Shown here piece after piece: positions 1-7,235 of a DNA stretch of 28,691 nucleotides. A program made the translations under genes and the position numbers. The notes below the pieces were generated by a model that worked only from the letters and a program-made list of their open reading frames with translations, ran no database searches and was not told the origin of the DNA. Source of the DNA: CAZHOS01 sp964534605 (GTDB taxonomy: Bacteria; Patescibacteriota; Saccharimonadia; Saccharimonadales; VXPC01); the NCBI GenBank assembly GCA_964534605.1, contig CAZHOS010000011.1:1-28691 (forward strand), read 5' to 3'. How positions within the stretch are numbered: position 1 is the first letter of the stretch; the number at the start of each line of letters is the position of its first letter.

Positions 1-558
1 CTGGGCACGGATGCGCAGCTAATAGACTTTTACGAGCAATATGCCCTCAAACCATCAGAAGTAACAGCTGGGCAGGAGCTAAGCACGCTGATAACCAGCA
101 TGTTCCTGCACGGTGGTATTGCTCACTTACTAGGCAACATGTGGTTCCTCTATGTCTTTGGTGACAACCTAGAGTCGCGTCTAGGACATCTACCCTACCT
201 GCTGTTTTATATCGTTAGCGGCTTGGCAGCAACTGGCCTACAAGTGCTTACTAATGTAGATTCGCAGATATTCAACCTAGGGGCGAGCGGTGCCATTGCC
301 GGCGTTATGGGCGGCTACATCCTGCTCTACCCCAAGGTTAAAGTCGACGCCCTGCTAGCACTCGGCTTTATATTCCAGCGAATACGTATCCCGGCCTTTG
401 TTGTGTTGGGGCTATGGTTTGGCTATCAGGTTGTCTCGGGACTAATAGACCTCGGCGGACCAGACGTTGGCGGTGTAGCCTTTTGGGCGCACGCTGGTGG
501 GTTTATAGCTGGCGTTCTACTACTTCTGCCCCTAAGGATACTCTCCGAGCAGCGATAA
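1..558 (+). CDS. Rhomboid family intramembrane serine protease, 5' end cut by window
   Basis: Reading frame 1 is open from the first base, so the gene begins upstream of the window; the Met at base 100 is internal. Rhomboids cut transmembrane substrates within the membrane using a Ser-His dyad. Visible here are the L1-loop/TM2 block (MFLHGGIAHLLGNMWFL), the catalytic serine in GASGAIAG near base 290, and the catalytic histidine in FWAHAGGFIAG near base 490. Several hydrophobic helices lie between them. The family call is secure and the catalytic residues look intact. It ends 15 bp from the end of the convergent 619-residue gene. Substrates are unknown; the many single-pass membrane proteins in this window are possible candidates, but that is only inference. 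Confidence 0.93.
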   Translation: MGTDAQLIDFYEQYALKPSEVTAGQELSTLITSMFLHGGIAHLLGNMWFLYVFGDNLESRLGHLPYLLFYIVSGLAATGLQVLTNVDSQIFNLGASGAIAGVMGGYILLYPKVKVDALLALGFIFQRIRIPAFVVLGLWFGYQVVSGLIDLGGPDVGGVAFWAHAGGFIAGVLLLLPLRILSEQR

Positions 559-573
559 TCTAATCTTTTTGCG

Positions 574-2433
574 CTAGATCTCTAGCGAAGTTTCGTCTAG
601 CTCGCGCCGGATTGCATCTAGTGCTTCCTGGATCGACTGTTCTGAGTCAATATCTAGTGTACCGGCATCTAGCTGTTGTTGCAGCTCGTTAAGCAGATCT
701 TGATCTATGGAAGCAGACACATCAAGCTCAAGCCCATCAATATCTATGTCCAGAGTACTGGACGATTGCTGATCGCTGAGCTCGTCGAGGGAGCCGAGCG
801 CATTGATATAGAAGTTAATCTGGCCTAGAAGGCCGCTATCAGCACCGTCGGTGGCTCCTAGGGTTAGAGTGTCTGAGCCGCCGTCTGTAGGCGTACTAGC
901 AGGCTGCGGGGAAAGCACCGTATCGATTAAATCCAAGAACGAACGAGCGTCACTGGGTATCTCTAGCGCAGGTGCTTCTGCGGTACCGCTGAGCAACATC
1001 GTCATATCAAATTTAACGTCTTGACCAAAGTCACTCGTACTCCTTAGATCTCCGCTAGCCTCGAAAGAAACGTCGCTGTTGTTGCGGTTCATGGTCATAG
1101 TTAAGGACATCGTCCCGTCGTAACTTTGGTCGCTATTACTTACCAACACCCTCACTGGCAGCTCTTCGCTGTCCACCCCGTCGCTCAGCAACATGCTAAC
1201 GTCGATGTAGTTATCTTCTTCGTCAGGATTTACAAAACGCACATTACGTAGCACCTTGCTGTCTTTGGCCACCCAGGCCTGCATATCAAAATTATCTTCG
1301 TCTATGTCGTTGACGGCGTCATCTATCTGCTGGTCTGTTAGCCCCTCCTCGGTAAAAGGCTTGTCGATGCCCAGCTTGTCGCGGATACCAGTCTGCTCGA
1401 CATTATCGCGTGCTAGCTTTAGGAAAGCAGCCAAATTGTCCTTGTTGAGCGTTAAGCTATATTTTTGGCTCAGTACGCCTTCGTAGTCTTCTTCGCCCAG
1501 ATCTTCTTGACGATTAAATATCATCTGGGACTCGTCGGAGGTAAAGATATGCTCGTTAGCGGCACTGAGGATAGCGGTCATAAAGTCTTCGTAATCCTGC
1601 TGGCTTAGTTGTCCGTCACTGTCCTGTAGATCATTGATCTCGTCAATACTTAGGAGGCCCCGATCGACAAGCTCTTGATAATCTAAAATCCACCAAACAT
1701 CGTCAATCTGCTGACCAGCCAAAACATCATCCGTGGTAAAGATACCTAGATAAGAGACAATCACACTCTCTATGCCGCTTGGCCTAAAGAATATCTGAGG
1801 TAAATTGTCCTCACCAGACAGACGGTATACCGCATCTAAACCGTAGCTCTCCCCCGCAAAGTCTGCATCAAAATCAAGCGCCCCGTTACCAGCAACATCG
1901 TAACTACCATTAAAGTCTATGTTCACGGACTCTGGGCTGGATATAGTAAAGTTGCCCGTAAAGTTAGTGTTGGTATTTGTTGACCCCTCGAAGCCATTAG
2001 ATATCACCTCTTCTAGGCCAACTCCGATACTAGCCATACCTCGTCGCCAGATATTTTGCGGTGTATTAGGTACATATGCAAAGACCACATAAGTTGTGCC
2101 AACTATTATGGCGGCAATCAGGCCGAGTAGTCCGCCGAAGAAGAGTCTGCTCTTGTAAAATGCTCGCTTTCTATCGTCCATAGCAGTGCTGCCGATATCC
2201 GGTAATTGTGCCGGAGCCGACGGAGAAACGGGTGACGCCTGGGCAGATGACACCTCGACCCCAGGCAATGTGCTTGGACTAGCGTGTGGTGTAGCCGGAG
2301 CTTGCGGCGTAGAAGGCTGGGTGGTGGGAGCAGGAGCGCCGCTTAGATCAATTGTTTGCCCTTCTGGCATACGAGCTGCATCCGGTGTTTTTGGCGTAGG
2401 GTCTGGGGTCGGTGTGTTGTTTAATGGATCCAT
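574..2433 (-). CDS. Single-pass membrane protein with Pro-rich cytoplasmic N-terminus and large extracytoplasmic domain, function unknown
   Basis: 619 residues. Residues 1-80 are rich in Pro, Ala, Thr and Ser and probably disordered. A basic stretch (DDRKRAFYKSR) precedes one membrane helix at about 97-120, so the N-terminus should be cytoplasmic and the remaining 500 residues outside. The outer part is acidic and beta-rich. Around 269-280 an Asp/Gly-rich stretch (QDSDGQLSQQD) resembles an EF-hand loop but lacks the first ligand, so calcium binding is not claimed. The C-terminus (about 540-619) is an acidic helical region. The ATG lies one base after the stop of the upstream gene and has a perfect AGGAGG at 2442-2447 inside that gene, so the two are co-transcribed and translationally coupled. 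No family was recognised. Confidence 0.85.
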   Translation of the reverse strand: MDPLNNTPTPDPTPKTPDAARMPEGQTIDLSGAPAPTTQPSTPQAPATPHASPSTLPGVEVSSAQASPVSPSAPAQLPDIGSTAMDDRKRAFYKSRLFFGGLLGLIAAIIVGTTYVVFAYVPNTPQNIWRRGMASIGVGLEEVISNGFEGSTNTNTNFTGNFTISSPESVNIDFNGSYDVAGNGALDFDADFAGESYGLDAVYRLSGEDNLPQIFFRPSGIESVIVSYLGIFTTDDVLAGQQIDDVWWILDYQELVDRGLLSIDEINDLQDSDGQLSQQDYEDFMTAILSAANEHIFTSDESQMIFNRQEDLGEEDYEGVLSQKYSLTLNKDNLAAFLKLARDNVEQTGIRDKLGIDKPFTEEGLTDQQIDDAVNDIDEDNFDMQAWVAKDSKVLRNVRFVNPDEEDNYIDVSMLLSDGVDSEELPVRVLVSNSDQSYDGTMSLTMTMNRNNSDVSFEASGDLRSTSDFGQDVKFDMTMLLSGTAEAPALEIPSDARSFLDLIDTVLSPQPASTPTDGGSDTLTLGATDGADSGLLGQINFYINALGSLDELSDQQSSSTLDIDIDGLELDVSASIDQDLLNELQQQLDAGTLDIDSEQSIQEALDAIRRELDETSLEI

Positions 2434-2434
2434 G

Positions 2435-2902
2435 TTAGTTGCCTCCTGTGGCTAGCGATAAGCTTATTGACTCTGCAGAAAAGGTTACGGCCTCTGAGCT
2501 AGCGCCTTGATTAATAAAGAAATACCCAATCCCTAGACCGGCAAGTAGGCCAATCGCTAAGGCTGCACCGACTAGTACCCAAGACATCTTGTCGTGATTG
2601 TTCGCCTTGTGTGCATGACTTGCTCGGGCGTGCATTTCTTGATCCGAGCGAGATTCGCTGTGGGGATCTGGGGTTGGTTCTTCCGCTGGTGGTGTAGAAG
2701 GTTCTTCTGGGGGCTTGGGGAGTTCTGAGGCCTCGGGTACATCGTCCGAATCAACAGCCTGAGGCTTGGCTGATGCAGCGTCTAAATCGGCATCGGCCTG
2801 GGCATATTCTGGTGGCAAATAGGGCCCGGCTGGTGGGCTTGGCGGTGTCGTGGCAGCTGGCGTTGGCTGCTGGCCAGAATTTAGTTTGCTGTCTGATTCC
2901 AT
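2435..2902 (-). CDS. Small Pro-rich membrane protein with C-terminal helix, function unknown
   Basis: 155 residues from the ATG at 2902. A GTG at 2911 is in frame, but the purine-rich AGGGGGAG (about 2911-2918) is about 8 nt from the ATG and overlaps the GTG, so the ATG is chosen. Residues 1-110 are a Pro/Glu/Ala-rich, probably disordered, cytoplasmic region. A membrane helix follows (about 122-145, WVLVGAALAIGLLAGLGIGYFF), then a short Ser/Ala-rich tail of about 20 residues outside. It heads a two-gene unit with the 619-residue membrane protein. The shared architecture (Pro-rich inside, one helix, outside domain) suggests the two work together, but no function can be assigned. Confidence 0.8.
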   Translation of the reverse strand: MESDSKLNSGQQPTPAATTPPSPPAGPYLPPEYAQADADLDAASAKPQAVDSDDVPEASELPKPPEEPSTPPAEEPTPDPHSESRSDQEMHARASHAHKANNHDKMSWVLVGAALAIGLLAGLGIGYFFINQGASSEAVTFSAESISLSLATGGN

Positions 2903-2968
2903 AGATGTCACTCCCCCTAGTAAGTTTTACATAAGCATTAGCCAAATTATACCACGCAACTACAAACT

Positions 2969-3346
2969 CTAGGTTGTTTTTGACTGCAACCAAGCAGCAA
3001 TATCGCTGACTTCCAAATTGTCCACAGCCGCCTTAACAGCAAAGTCTTCTAGCTCGCCCTTCTTTGCTATTAACACGCATCCGTTTGTCTCTAGCAAGGT
3101 TACGGCACACAAGATGCCCGTACGCTTATTCCCGTCTATAAAGGGATGGTCTGCAATAATCCCCCGCATCATGGCGGCGGCTTTTTGATGCACACCTTCG
3201 TAAAGTTCCTTGCCAAAAACTTCTTGTCGTTGCGTAGCAACCGCTGCCTCTAGCCGCGAGGCGTCGCGCACACCGTCGCTCCCGCCCGAAAATTCAAGCA
3301 CAAGTACATGCAGCTTGAGCACATCCCCTAAATCGAGGTAATTCAT
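2969..3346 (-). CDS. doc: Doc-type toxin (Fic/Doc family, death-on-curing)
   Basis: 125 residues, the usual length for Doc toxins. The Fic/Doc core motif HPFIDGNKRTG is at 67-77, with the catalytic His67 and the anion-binding GNKR loop intact. The upstream helix block GVRDASRLEAAVA (25-37) matches the Doc form of the fold. Classical Doc phosphorylates elongation factor EF-Tu and stops translation; Fic relatives transfer AMP. Activity on EF-Tu is known for the phage P1 family member and inferred here. The ATG overlaps the antitoxin stop by 4 nt (ATGA, 3343-3346), the usual coupling of antitoxin first and toxin second. No degeneration is seen, so the toxin is probably functional. Confidence 0.9.
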   Translation of the reverse strand: MNYLDLGDVLKLHVLVLEFSGGSDGVRDASRLEAAVATQRQEVFGKELYEGVHQKAAAMMRGIIADHPFIDGNKRTGILCAVTLLETNGCVLIAKKGELEDFAVKAAVDNLEVSDIAAWLQSKTT

Positions 3347-3564
3347 CTGTCGGCTAAGTTCTTGAAGTCTTCGCTATAGCGATCGAGAATGTCCTTAGCC
3401 GTTTCTGTAATGTCTGAGGATTTTTTGGTGCTATTCTTCTTACGAAAAACCACCTCCACCTCATCGCCCTCCTTTAAGCCAGCATGCTTAAGATCAGATG
3501 AGGGTATTGTTACCCCGGAACTGCTGCCTATTTTAATAATTTTGCGCGTGGTCGTAATTGTCAT
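3343..3564 (-). CDS. AbrB/MazE-type antitoxin (swapped-hairpin DNA-binding)
   Basis: 73 residues. The N-terminal half (TTRKIIKIGSSSGVTIPS, then DLKHAGLKEGDEVEVVF) is a typical SpoVT/AbrB swapped-hairpin domain. The C-terminal 30 residues are charged and helical and probably wrap the toxin. It should neutralise the downstream Doc toxin and repress the operon. AbrB-type antitoxins are usually paired with MazF or VapC, and Doc is usually paired with Phd, so this is one of the mixed pairings. The start codon has no Shine-Dalgarno sequence and lies 7 nt after a consensus -10 box, suggesting a leaderless message. A 14-bp palindrome in the promoter spacer is a likely operator. Confidence 0.88.
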   Translation of the reverse strand: MTITTTRKIIKIGSSSGVTIPSSDLKHAGLKEGDEVEVVFRKKNSTKKSSDITETAKDILDRYSEDFKNLADR

Positions 3565-3571
3565 ATACTAC

Positions 3572-3599
3572 ATTATAACAATATTATAATATTTATCAA
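3572..3599 (-). promoter_or_regulatory. Promoter of the antitoxin-toxin operon (leaderless)
   Basis: On the minus strand the -35 TTGATA (3594-3599), a 16-bp spacer and the -10 TATAAT (3572-3577) form a near-consensus promoter. The predicted start of transcription coincides with the ATG at 3564. A second TATAAT lies inside the spacer palindrome. Confidence 0.75.
3580..3593. repeat. 14-bp perfect palindrome, probable antitoxin operator
   Basis: AATATTATAATATT reads the same on both strands and fills the spacer between the -35 and -10 boxes of the toxin-antitoxin promoter. That position would let a dimeric AbrB-type antitoxin block RNA polymerase. It is entirely A/T, so chance cannot be excluded. 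Confidence 0.5.
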
Positions 3600-3662
3600 G
3601 CTGCTTTACTGATCGTTGTGGTAGTTGGTTAAACATAGAAAAAATTTTGGATATTATTTCTA

Positions 3663-4490
3663 TTATACCTGCAATCGCTTTAGAGCGCCTCTTAAGTCCC
3701 ACCTAGCTCTCTCCCGCCCGTCCATATCGCTTGCATGCTCGTACAGTGCTTGCATGCTAGCGATTGTACCCAGGAGCGTTTTTGATCTGTGGGTTTGCTC
3801 TCCTACACCTACTAGATCGTTCCTTGACAGTATTTCAAAAAATGCTTCGTCAGACTTCCCACGCATCCTCAAAGTCTTTTCGTCAACAAAAGTGTCCTTA
3901 TGACCCTTGATATAATCAACCGCGTCTCTCCAGGCCTGGCCTTTTAGCCCCTCTATTAACTCAAACTCATACATCCAAACGTCTGCTTCTTCGAGCCAAT
4001 GCTTCTCTTCTCCGGCATCTTTATATAGCCCCTTGTCGTATATTGTTGCATGGCGAAGTTCGTGTAGGAACAGTATCCCCTTAATCCAATCCTCAACTTC
4101 AAAAGCCTCGATCATCAGCATCGTTGGCAGTGGTCGTTCCCGGAATACGGCTGCAACATCACGTTTTCCTTGCGCTAGCTCACCGAAGTAGGGCACGTCC
4201 TTAATCCACTCTATATCATCTTTGAGTAGGGGCATTACAGCGAGCCTATCTCTTTCCTGAAACTCTACGCTCCTAGGTGCATATGTTTTAGCAAGTAATT
4301 TACCTGTGTTGTCTAAAAAAGGTGCTTTTACCACTGCGTACTCGTTGAAAAAGCCGATATCAGACATAGCCCCTTTGTGGCGTATCTCATTAGCTATTGA
4401 TGCTCCCAGCTCAAAAAGCCTGCGTGTGTAATCTATTCTCTCCTGAACCAATAACTCATTCTCGCTTGGCGTTTTACTTTTCTCGGTCAA
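3663..4490 (-). CDS. Putative cytoplasmic zinc-metallopeptidase-like protein (HExxH), unknown family
   Basis: 275 residues from a TTG at 4490, preceded by AAAGGG (4498-4503) at 7-nt spacing. The longest frame begins with a GTG at 4550, but that overlaps glyS by 44 nt and has no ribosome site, so it is less likely. A single HELRH motif (about residues 143-147) sits in a hydrophobic strand-helix (GILFLHELRHATIYD). About 20 residues later comes an acidic helix (EEADVWMYEFE) that could supply the third, Glu, zinc ligand as in gluzincins. There is no signal peptide or membrane helix. It follows glyS closely and may be co-transcribed with it; the toxin-antitoxin module lies downstream. Metallopeptidase activity is inference from the motif only. 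The gene is AT-richer than its neighbours. Confidence 0.72.
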   Translation of the reverse strand: MTEKSKTPSENELLVQERIDYTRRLFELGASIANEIRHKGAMSDIGFFNEYAVVKAPFLDNTGKLLAKTYAPRSVEFQERDRLAVMPLLKDDIEWIKDVPYFGELAQGKRDVAAVFRERPLPTMLMIEAFEVEDWIKGILFLHELRHATIYDKGLYKDAGEEKHWLEEADVWMYEFELIEGLKGQAWRDAVDYIKGHKDTFVDEKTLRMRGKSDEAFFEILSRNDLVGVGEQTHRSKTLLGTIASMQALYEHASDMDGRERARWDLRGALKRLQV

Positions 4491-4506
4491 ATCTATACCC
4501 TTTCTA

Positions 4507-5847
4507 TTAGATTTCTTCGGGTTTGAGGCGGGTTTGTTCAAGGGTGTCACGATTTCGGATGCTCACTTTGCCGTCTTTTTCGAGGGTGTCGAAGTCTATG
4601 ACGACACACCACGGGGTGCCGATCTCGTCCTGGCGTCGGTAGCGCTTACCGATATTGCCGTTGTCGTCCCAGACGACGCGGCCGTATTTGGCCTGCAGCA
4701 TTTTGTAGACCTCCCTAGCCTTGTCTACCAGCTCGGGCTTGTTCTTGAGCAATGGGCTCACGGCGTAACGAACGGGCGCTATAGACTCTGCGAGCTTTAG
4801 ATACACTCTTTTATTCTCGGTGTCCTCAGTGTAGGCAGAGTCTAGGATCGCAAGCACTGTGCGCTCGACGCCAAATGTTGGCTCTATGCAGTGCGGGATG
4901 ATCTTTTCCTGCGTATCTTTAGTGATATATTCCATGCTCTTACCAGAATGCTCCTGATGGTTGCGGAGGTCGTGGTCAGTGCGGTACGCCAGGCCATAGA
5001 GCTCTTTACGACCAAACGAGAAGTCGTACTCGAAGTCGATCGTCTTTTTGCTGTAGTGGGCCAGGTCATCCCCCACGACGTCTAGTTCGCTAATCTTGGA
5101 CTTATCTATGCCAACTAGGTCGAACCATTCGTAGAACTGCTCTCGCCACTGGTCAAAGACTTCCTCCCAGTTATCCTCGCGCACGAAGTACTCGATCTCC
5201 ATTTGTTCGAACTCGCGGGTACGAAAAACAAACTCGCGCGGGCTGATCTCGTTACGAAACGCCTTACCTATCTGCGCCAAGCCAAACGGAAAGTCTGGCT
5301 GCAAGCTATCAACAACGTTTTTGAAGTTCACAAACATACCCTGGGCTGTTTCGGGACGGAGGTAAACCTTAGAGTTATCGTCCTGGATTGGACCAGCATG
5401 TGTCTGGAACATCATATTAAATTGGCGCACCTCGCCCAGCTCATTACCATCGGGGCTCTTAATATCTTTGTCTATGATAGTCTGCTGCATATCAGCCAGA
5501 GTCATGCCCAGCGGATCTACGCCCGCGTCTTCCAGAAGATGGTCGGCGCGGTAGCGCTTTTTGTTCTCGAGATCCTCGACCATAGGGTCGGCAAAACCGG
5601 CGCCGGTATGACCACTCGCCTGCCACACCTTGGGGTTCATAAGTATAGCTGCATCTACGCCATACATGTCGTCACGCTGCTCGACAAATGTGCTCCACCA
5701 CAAATTCTGGATGTTGCGCTTTAGCTGCACGCCGAGTGGGCCATAGTCCCATGTCCCTGCCAAGCCGCCGTATACTTCGCTCCCTTGGTATACGAAACCT
5801 CTGCGTTTAGCTAATGCGGTGATGTCTTCTAGTCTGTTTTTGCTCAT
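4507..5847 (-). CDS. glyS: Glycyl-tRNA synthetase, alpha2 type
   Basis: 446 residues, typical of the single-chain dimeric class II glycyl-tRNA synthetase that charges tRNA-Gly. Class II motifs are visible: motif 2 region FRNEISPREFVFRTREFEQME-like block, and motif 3 GVERTVLAIL. The C-terminal anticodon-binding domain covers roughly the last 110 residues. The start is taken as ATG 5847 (SKNRLEDITALAKRRGF follows). An in-frame GTG at 5874 lies between the -35 and -10 boxes of a good promoter and cannot be on that transcript. The ATG comes 6 nt after the -10 box with no usable Shine-Dalgarno sequence, implying a leaderless mRNA. The function is well supported by strong family similarity along the whole length. 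Confidence 0.96.
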   Translation of the reverse strand: MSKNRLEDITALAKRRGFVYQGSEVYGGLAGTWDYGPLGVQLKRNIQNLWWSTFVEQRDDMYGVDAAILMNPKVWQASGHTGAGFADPMVEDLENKKRYRADHLLEDAGVDPLGMTLADMQQTIIDKDIKSPDGNELGEVRQFNMMFQTHAGPIQDDNSKVYLRPETAQGMFVNFKNVVDSLQPDFPFGLAQIGKAFRNEISPREFVFRTREFEQMEIEYFVREDNWEEVFDQWREQFYEWFDLVGIDKSKISELDVVGDDLAHYSKKTIDFEYDFSFGRKELYGLAYRTDHDLRNHQEHSGKSMEYITKDTQEKIIPHCIEPTFGVERTVLAILDSAYTEDTENKRVYLKLAESIAPVRYAVSPLLKNKPELVDKAREVYKMLQAKYGRVVWDDNGNIGKRYRRQDEIGTPWCVVIDFDTLEKDGKVSIRNRDTLEQTRLKPEEI

Positions 5848-5853
5848 CCCAAG

Positions 5854-5882
5854 ATTATAGACCTGGCCAGTCACTAACTCAA
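5854..5882 (-). promoter_or_regulatory. Promoter of glyS (leaderless)
   Basis: -35 TTGAGT (5877-5882), 17-bp spacer and -10 TATAAT (5854-5859) on the minus strand. The ATG at 5847 lies 6 nt beyond the -10 box, at the expected transcription start. The -35 box begins right after the stop of the upstream gene. Confidence 0.75.
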
Positions 5883-5883
5883 G

Positions 5884-6447
5884 CTACTGTGCAGGCTGTA
5901 TGTCGTAGCCGAGCAATTTCTTTGAGCCATCCTGGTCTATGAATATATATTCTGCAGGGAAATCACCTGATGGACAGGATATGTCCCCGGTAATAACATC
6001 CTCGCTGGGACCATCTGTAGACCTACTTGTTTCTAAGCCAGAGATCTGAAGCTCACACTCGCTGCTAAAGTCGGCCGTCACGAAGATACTGGCAAAATCT
6101 TCAAAAGCCTGGGCCTCCATCAACTCACTCGAGAAAAATTGGTAAGCCTGGGGGAAGCGCCCAGGCAAATTTGAATCAACAAGAATATCTGTGAACTCGT
6201 GCGCTGCGCTGCGTGACTCGGACGTACTTCTTAGAAGCAAAGCAAAAAGTATCCCGCCTATCACAATTAGGCTGAGTAAAAAAACTATCAGGTACTTGAG
6301 CCATTTTCGCTTCTTTTTAACTGGTTGCTCCATTTGCTGAACGGGCAAAATGCTACTGAGAGGCTGAGTCTTAGGCCCTGGCACAGATGTAGGCGCAGAC
6401 GGCTGACCTAAACTTTCTTGCCCAAATACTTTCTGATTATCTTCCAT
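5884..6447 (-). CDS. Single-pass membrane protein with Pro-rich N-terminus, function unknown
   Basis: 187 residues. Residues 1-43 are Pro/Gln/Ser-rich. KKKRKW (44-49) is a positive-inside anchor, a membrane helix spans about 50-72 (LKYLIVFLLSLIVIGGILFALLL), and the remaining 115 residues should be outside. The outer domain contains two cysteines (in SSECELQ and ISCPSGD) that could form a disulfide. Its pattern of helix, beta strands and terminal LLGYDIQP resembles small NTF2/DUF4864-like envelope domains, but I cannot assign a family. The ATG is preceded by AGGGGG at good spacing, and an extended -10 box lies about 35 nt upstream. It is one of several proteins here with this Pro-rich/TM/outer-domain layout. 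Confidence 0.82.
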   Translation of the reverse strand: MEDNQKVFGQESLGQPSAPTSVPGPKTQPLSSILPVQQMEQPVKKKRKWLKYLIVFLLSLIVIGGILFALLLRSTSESRSAAHEFTDILVDSNLPGRFPQAYQFFSSELMEAQAFEDFASIFVTADFSSECELQISGLETSRSTDGPSEDVITGDISCPSGDFPAEYIFIDQDGSKKLLGYDIQPAQ

Positions 6448-6470
6448 CTCATACCCCCTGCTTTTTTAAA

Positions 6471-6488
6471 TGCTTGTTCTTGCAAGCA
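6471..6488. repeat. Inverted repeat at the transcription start (TGCTTG-N6-CAAGCA)
   Basis: A perfect 6-bp inverted repeat with a 6-nt loop directly follows the -10 box and spans the predicted start site. It could be an operator or a 5'-end RNA hairpin; nothing further supports either. Confidence 0.35.
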
Positions 6489-6497
6489 ATTGTAACA
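6489..6497 (-). promoter_or_regulatory. Extended -10 promoter of the 187-residue membrane protein
   Basis: TGTTACAAT on the minus strand (-10 hexamer 6489-6494). No good -35 box is seen. It would give a leader of about 35 nt that contains the AGGGGG ribosome site. Confidence 0.5.
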
Positions 6498-6520
6498 TGG
6501 CTTCTGAAGAACATCCAAGG

Positions 6521-6547
6521 AACGCTAGTATTTACGACCCTAGCGTT
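6521..6547 (-). terminator. Hairpin at the end of recO, possible terminator
   Basis: AACGCTAG and CTAGCGTT (6521-6528 and 6540-6547) form a perfect 8-bp stem with an 11-nt loop, overlapping the recO stop codon. No U-run follows on the minus strand, so intrinsic termination is uncertain; it may instead stabilise the 3' end. Confidence 0.35.
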
Positions 6548-7229
6548 AATGCATAAGGGCGAAGTGGCGCCTGATTAGCTCGCCTAGCCTATCTACGCTA
6601 TCGTCCTCGACCGTTATGCGCGCTGCAGACCTTGCGTCTAGTGTTAGTAACAGTCGTAGCAGCTTTATGTCGTTCTTAGTTATTAAGCCCTTTGGGTCCG
6701 GAGCAAACGCGGCATGGGCATGGTCGAACGTATAGCTGTCTGCCTCGGGCAGAGGGCTGCCATCTTGTTGCAGTGATGTATCGGGTTCTAATCCAAGCAG
6801 CGACAGCGTCTTGGCCTGAAAGAACAAGCTAGCCAGGGCTGGAGTAACCGCCGGCATATTAAAAAGCTCGAAGGTTGCTTGCAGCACCGTATAATAGTCC
6901 TCCTCGGAACTATCCTCGACGTGCTTGTCGATCCATGCGATGCAGTCATAGGCAGCTGCAGAGCGGTCGTAATCCTTAATGATTCCTGAGTAAAATGAGA
7001 TCATCTTAGCGGATATAAGCAGATCTATACTGCCCTTGCCCGGACTATAGGTCAGCTCGCTAACACTAAAAGGCTCTATGCCCGCCGCCAGCTTGCTCTT
7101 GATACGCCTGGCGCCTTTGGCTATAACCGCCCGCTTGGTGTTGTCTTCTAGCAGCACAGTGACGATACGGTCGGCCTCGCCGTAACTTACACGCTTGATG
7201 ACGATTGCTTTTTGAACTTGCCTACGCAC
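6546..7229 (-). CDS. recO: DNA repair protein RecO
   Basis: 227 residues, close to the usual 240. RecO anneals single strands and helps load RecA in the RecFOR pathway. The N-terminal OB-fold block (VIKRVSYGEADRIVTVLLED followed by AVIAKGARRIKSKLAAGIEPFS) is diagnostic. A helical C-terminal domain follows, including FFQAKTLSLLGLEPD. No four-cysteine zinc motif is seen. The GTG start lies 6 nt after the stop of the receiver-like gene, so recO is the third gene of a tight operon behind the two degenerate signalling genes. Its ribosome site is weak (GGGTAG), consistent with coupling to the upstream gene. Confidence 0.92.
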   Translation of the reverse strand: MRRQVQKAIVIKRVSYGEADRIVTVLLEDNTKRAVIAKGARRIKSKLAAGIEPFSVSELTYSPGKGSIDLLISAKMISFYSGIIKDYDRSAAAYDCIAWIDKHVEDSSEEDYYTVLQATFELFNMPAVTPALASLFFQAKTLSLLGLEPDTSLQQDGSPLPEADSYTFDHAHAAFAPDPKGLITKNDIKLLRLLLTLDARSAARITVEDDSVDRLGELIRRHFALMH

Positions 7230-7235
7230 GGAAGG

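Noticed and set aside
572..587. Hairpin CGCTAG-ATCT-CTAGCG between rhomboid and the convergent gene as a terminator
   Set aside because: It overlaps the stop codon and has no U-run on either strand in the correct position.
1630..1690. EF-hand-like loop in the 619-residue protein
   Set aside because: The first ligand position is not acidic and no second loop is seen, so calcium binding is not claimed.
5203..5724. 173-codon plus-strand open frame
   Set aside because: Lies entirely antisense to glyS, whose protein is clearly conserved; no motif in the translation.
5848..5874. Longer glyS starting at GTG 5874
   Set aside because: The GTG falls between the -35 and -10 boxes, so it would not be in the mRNA, and the extra nine residues are not family-like.
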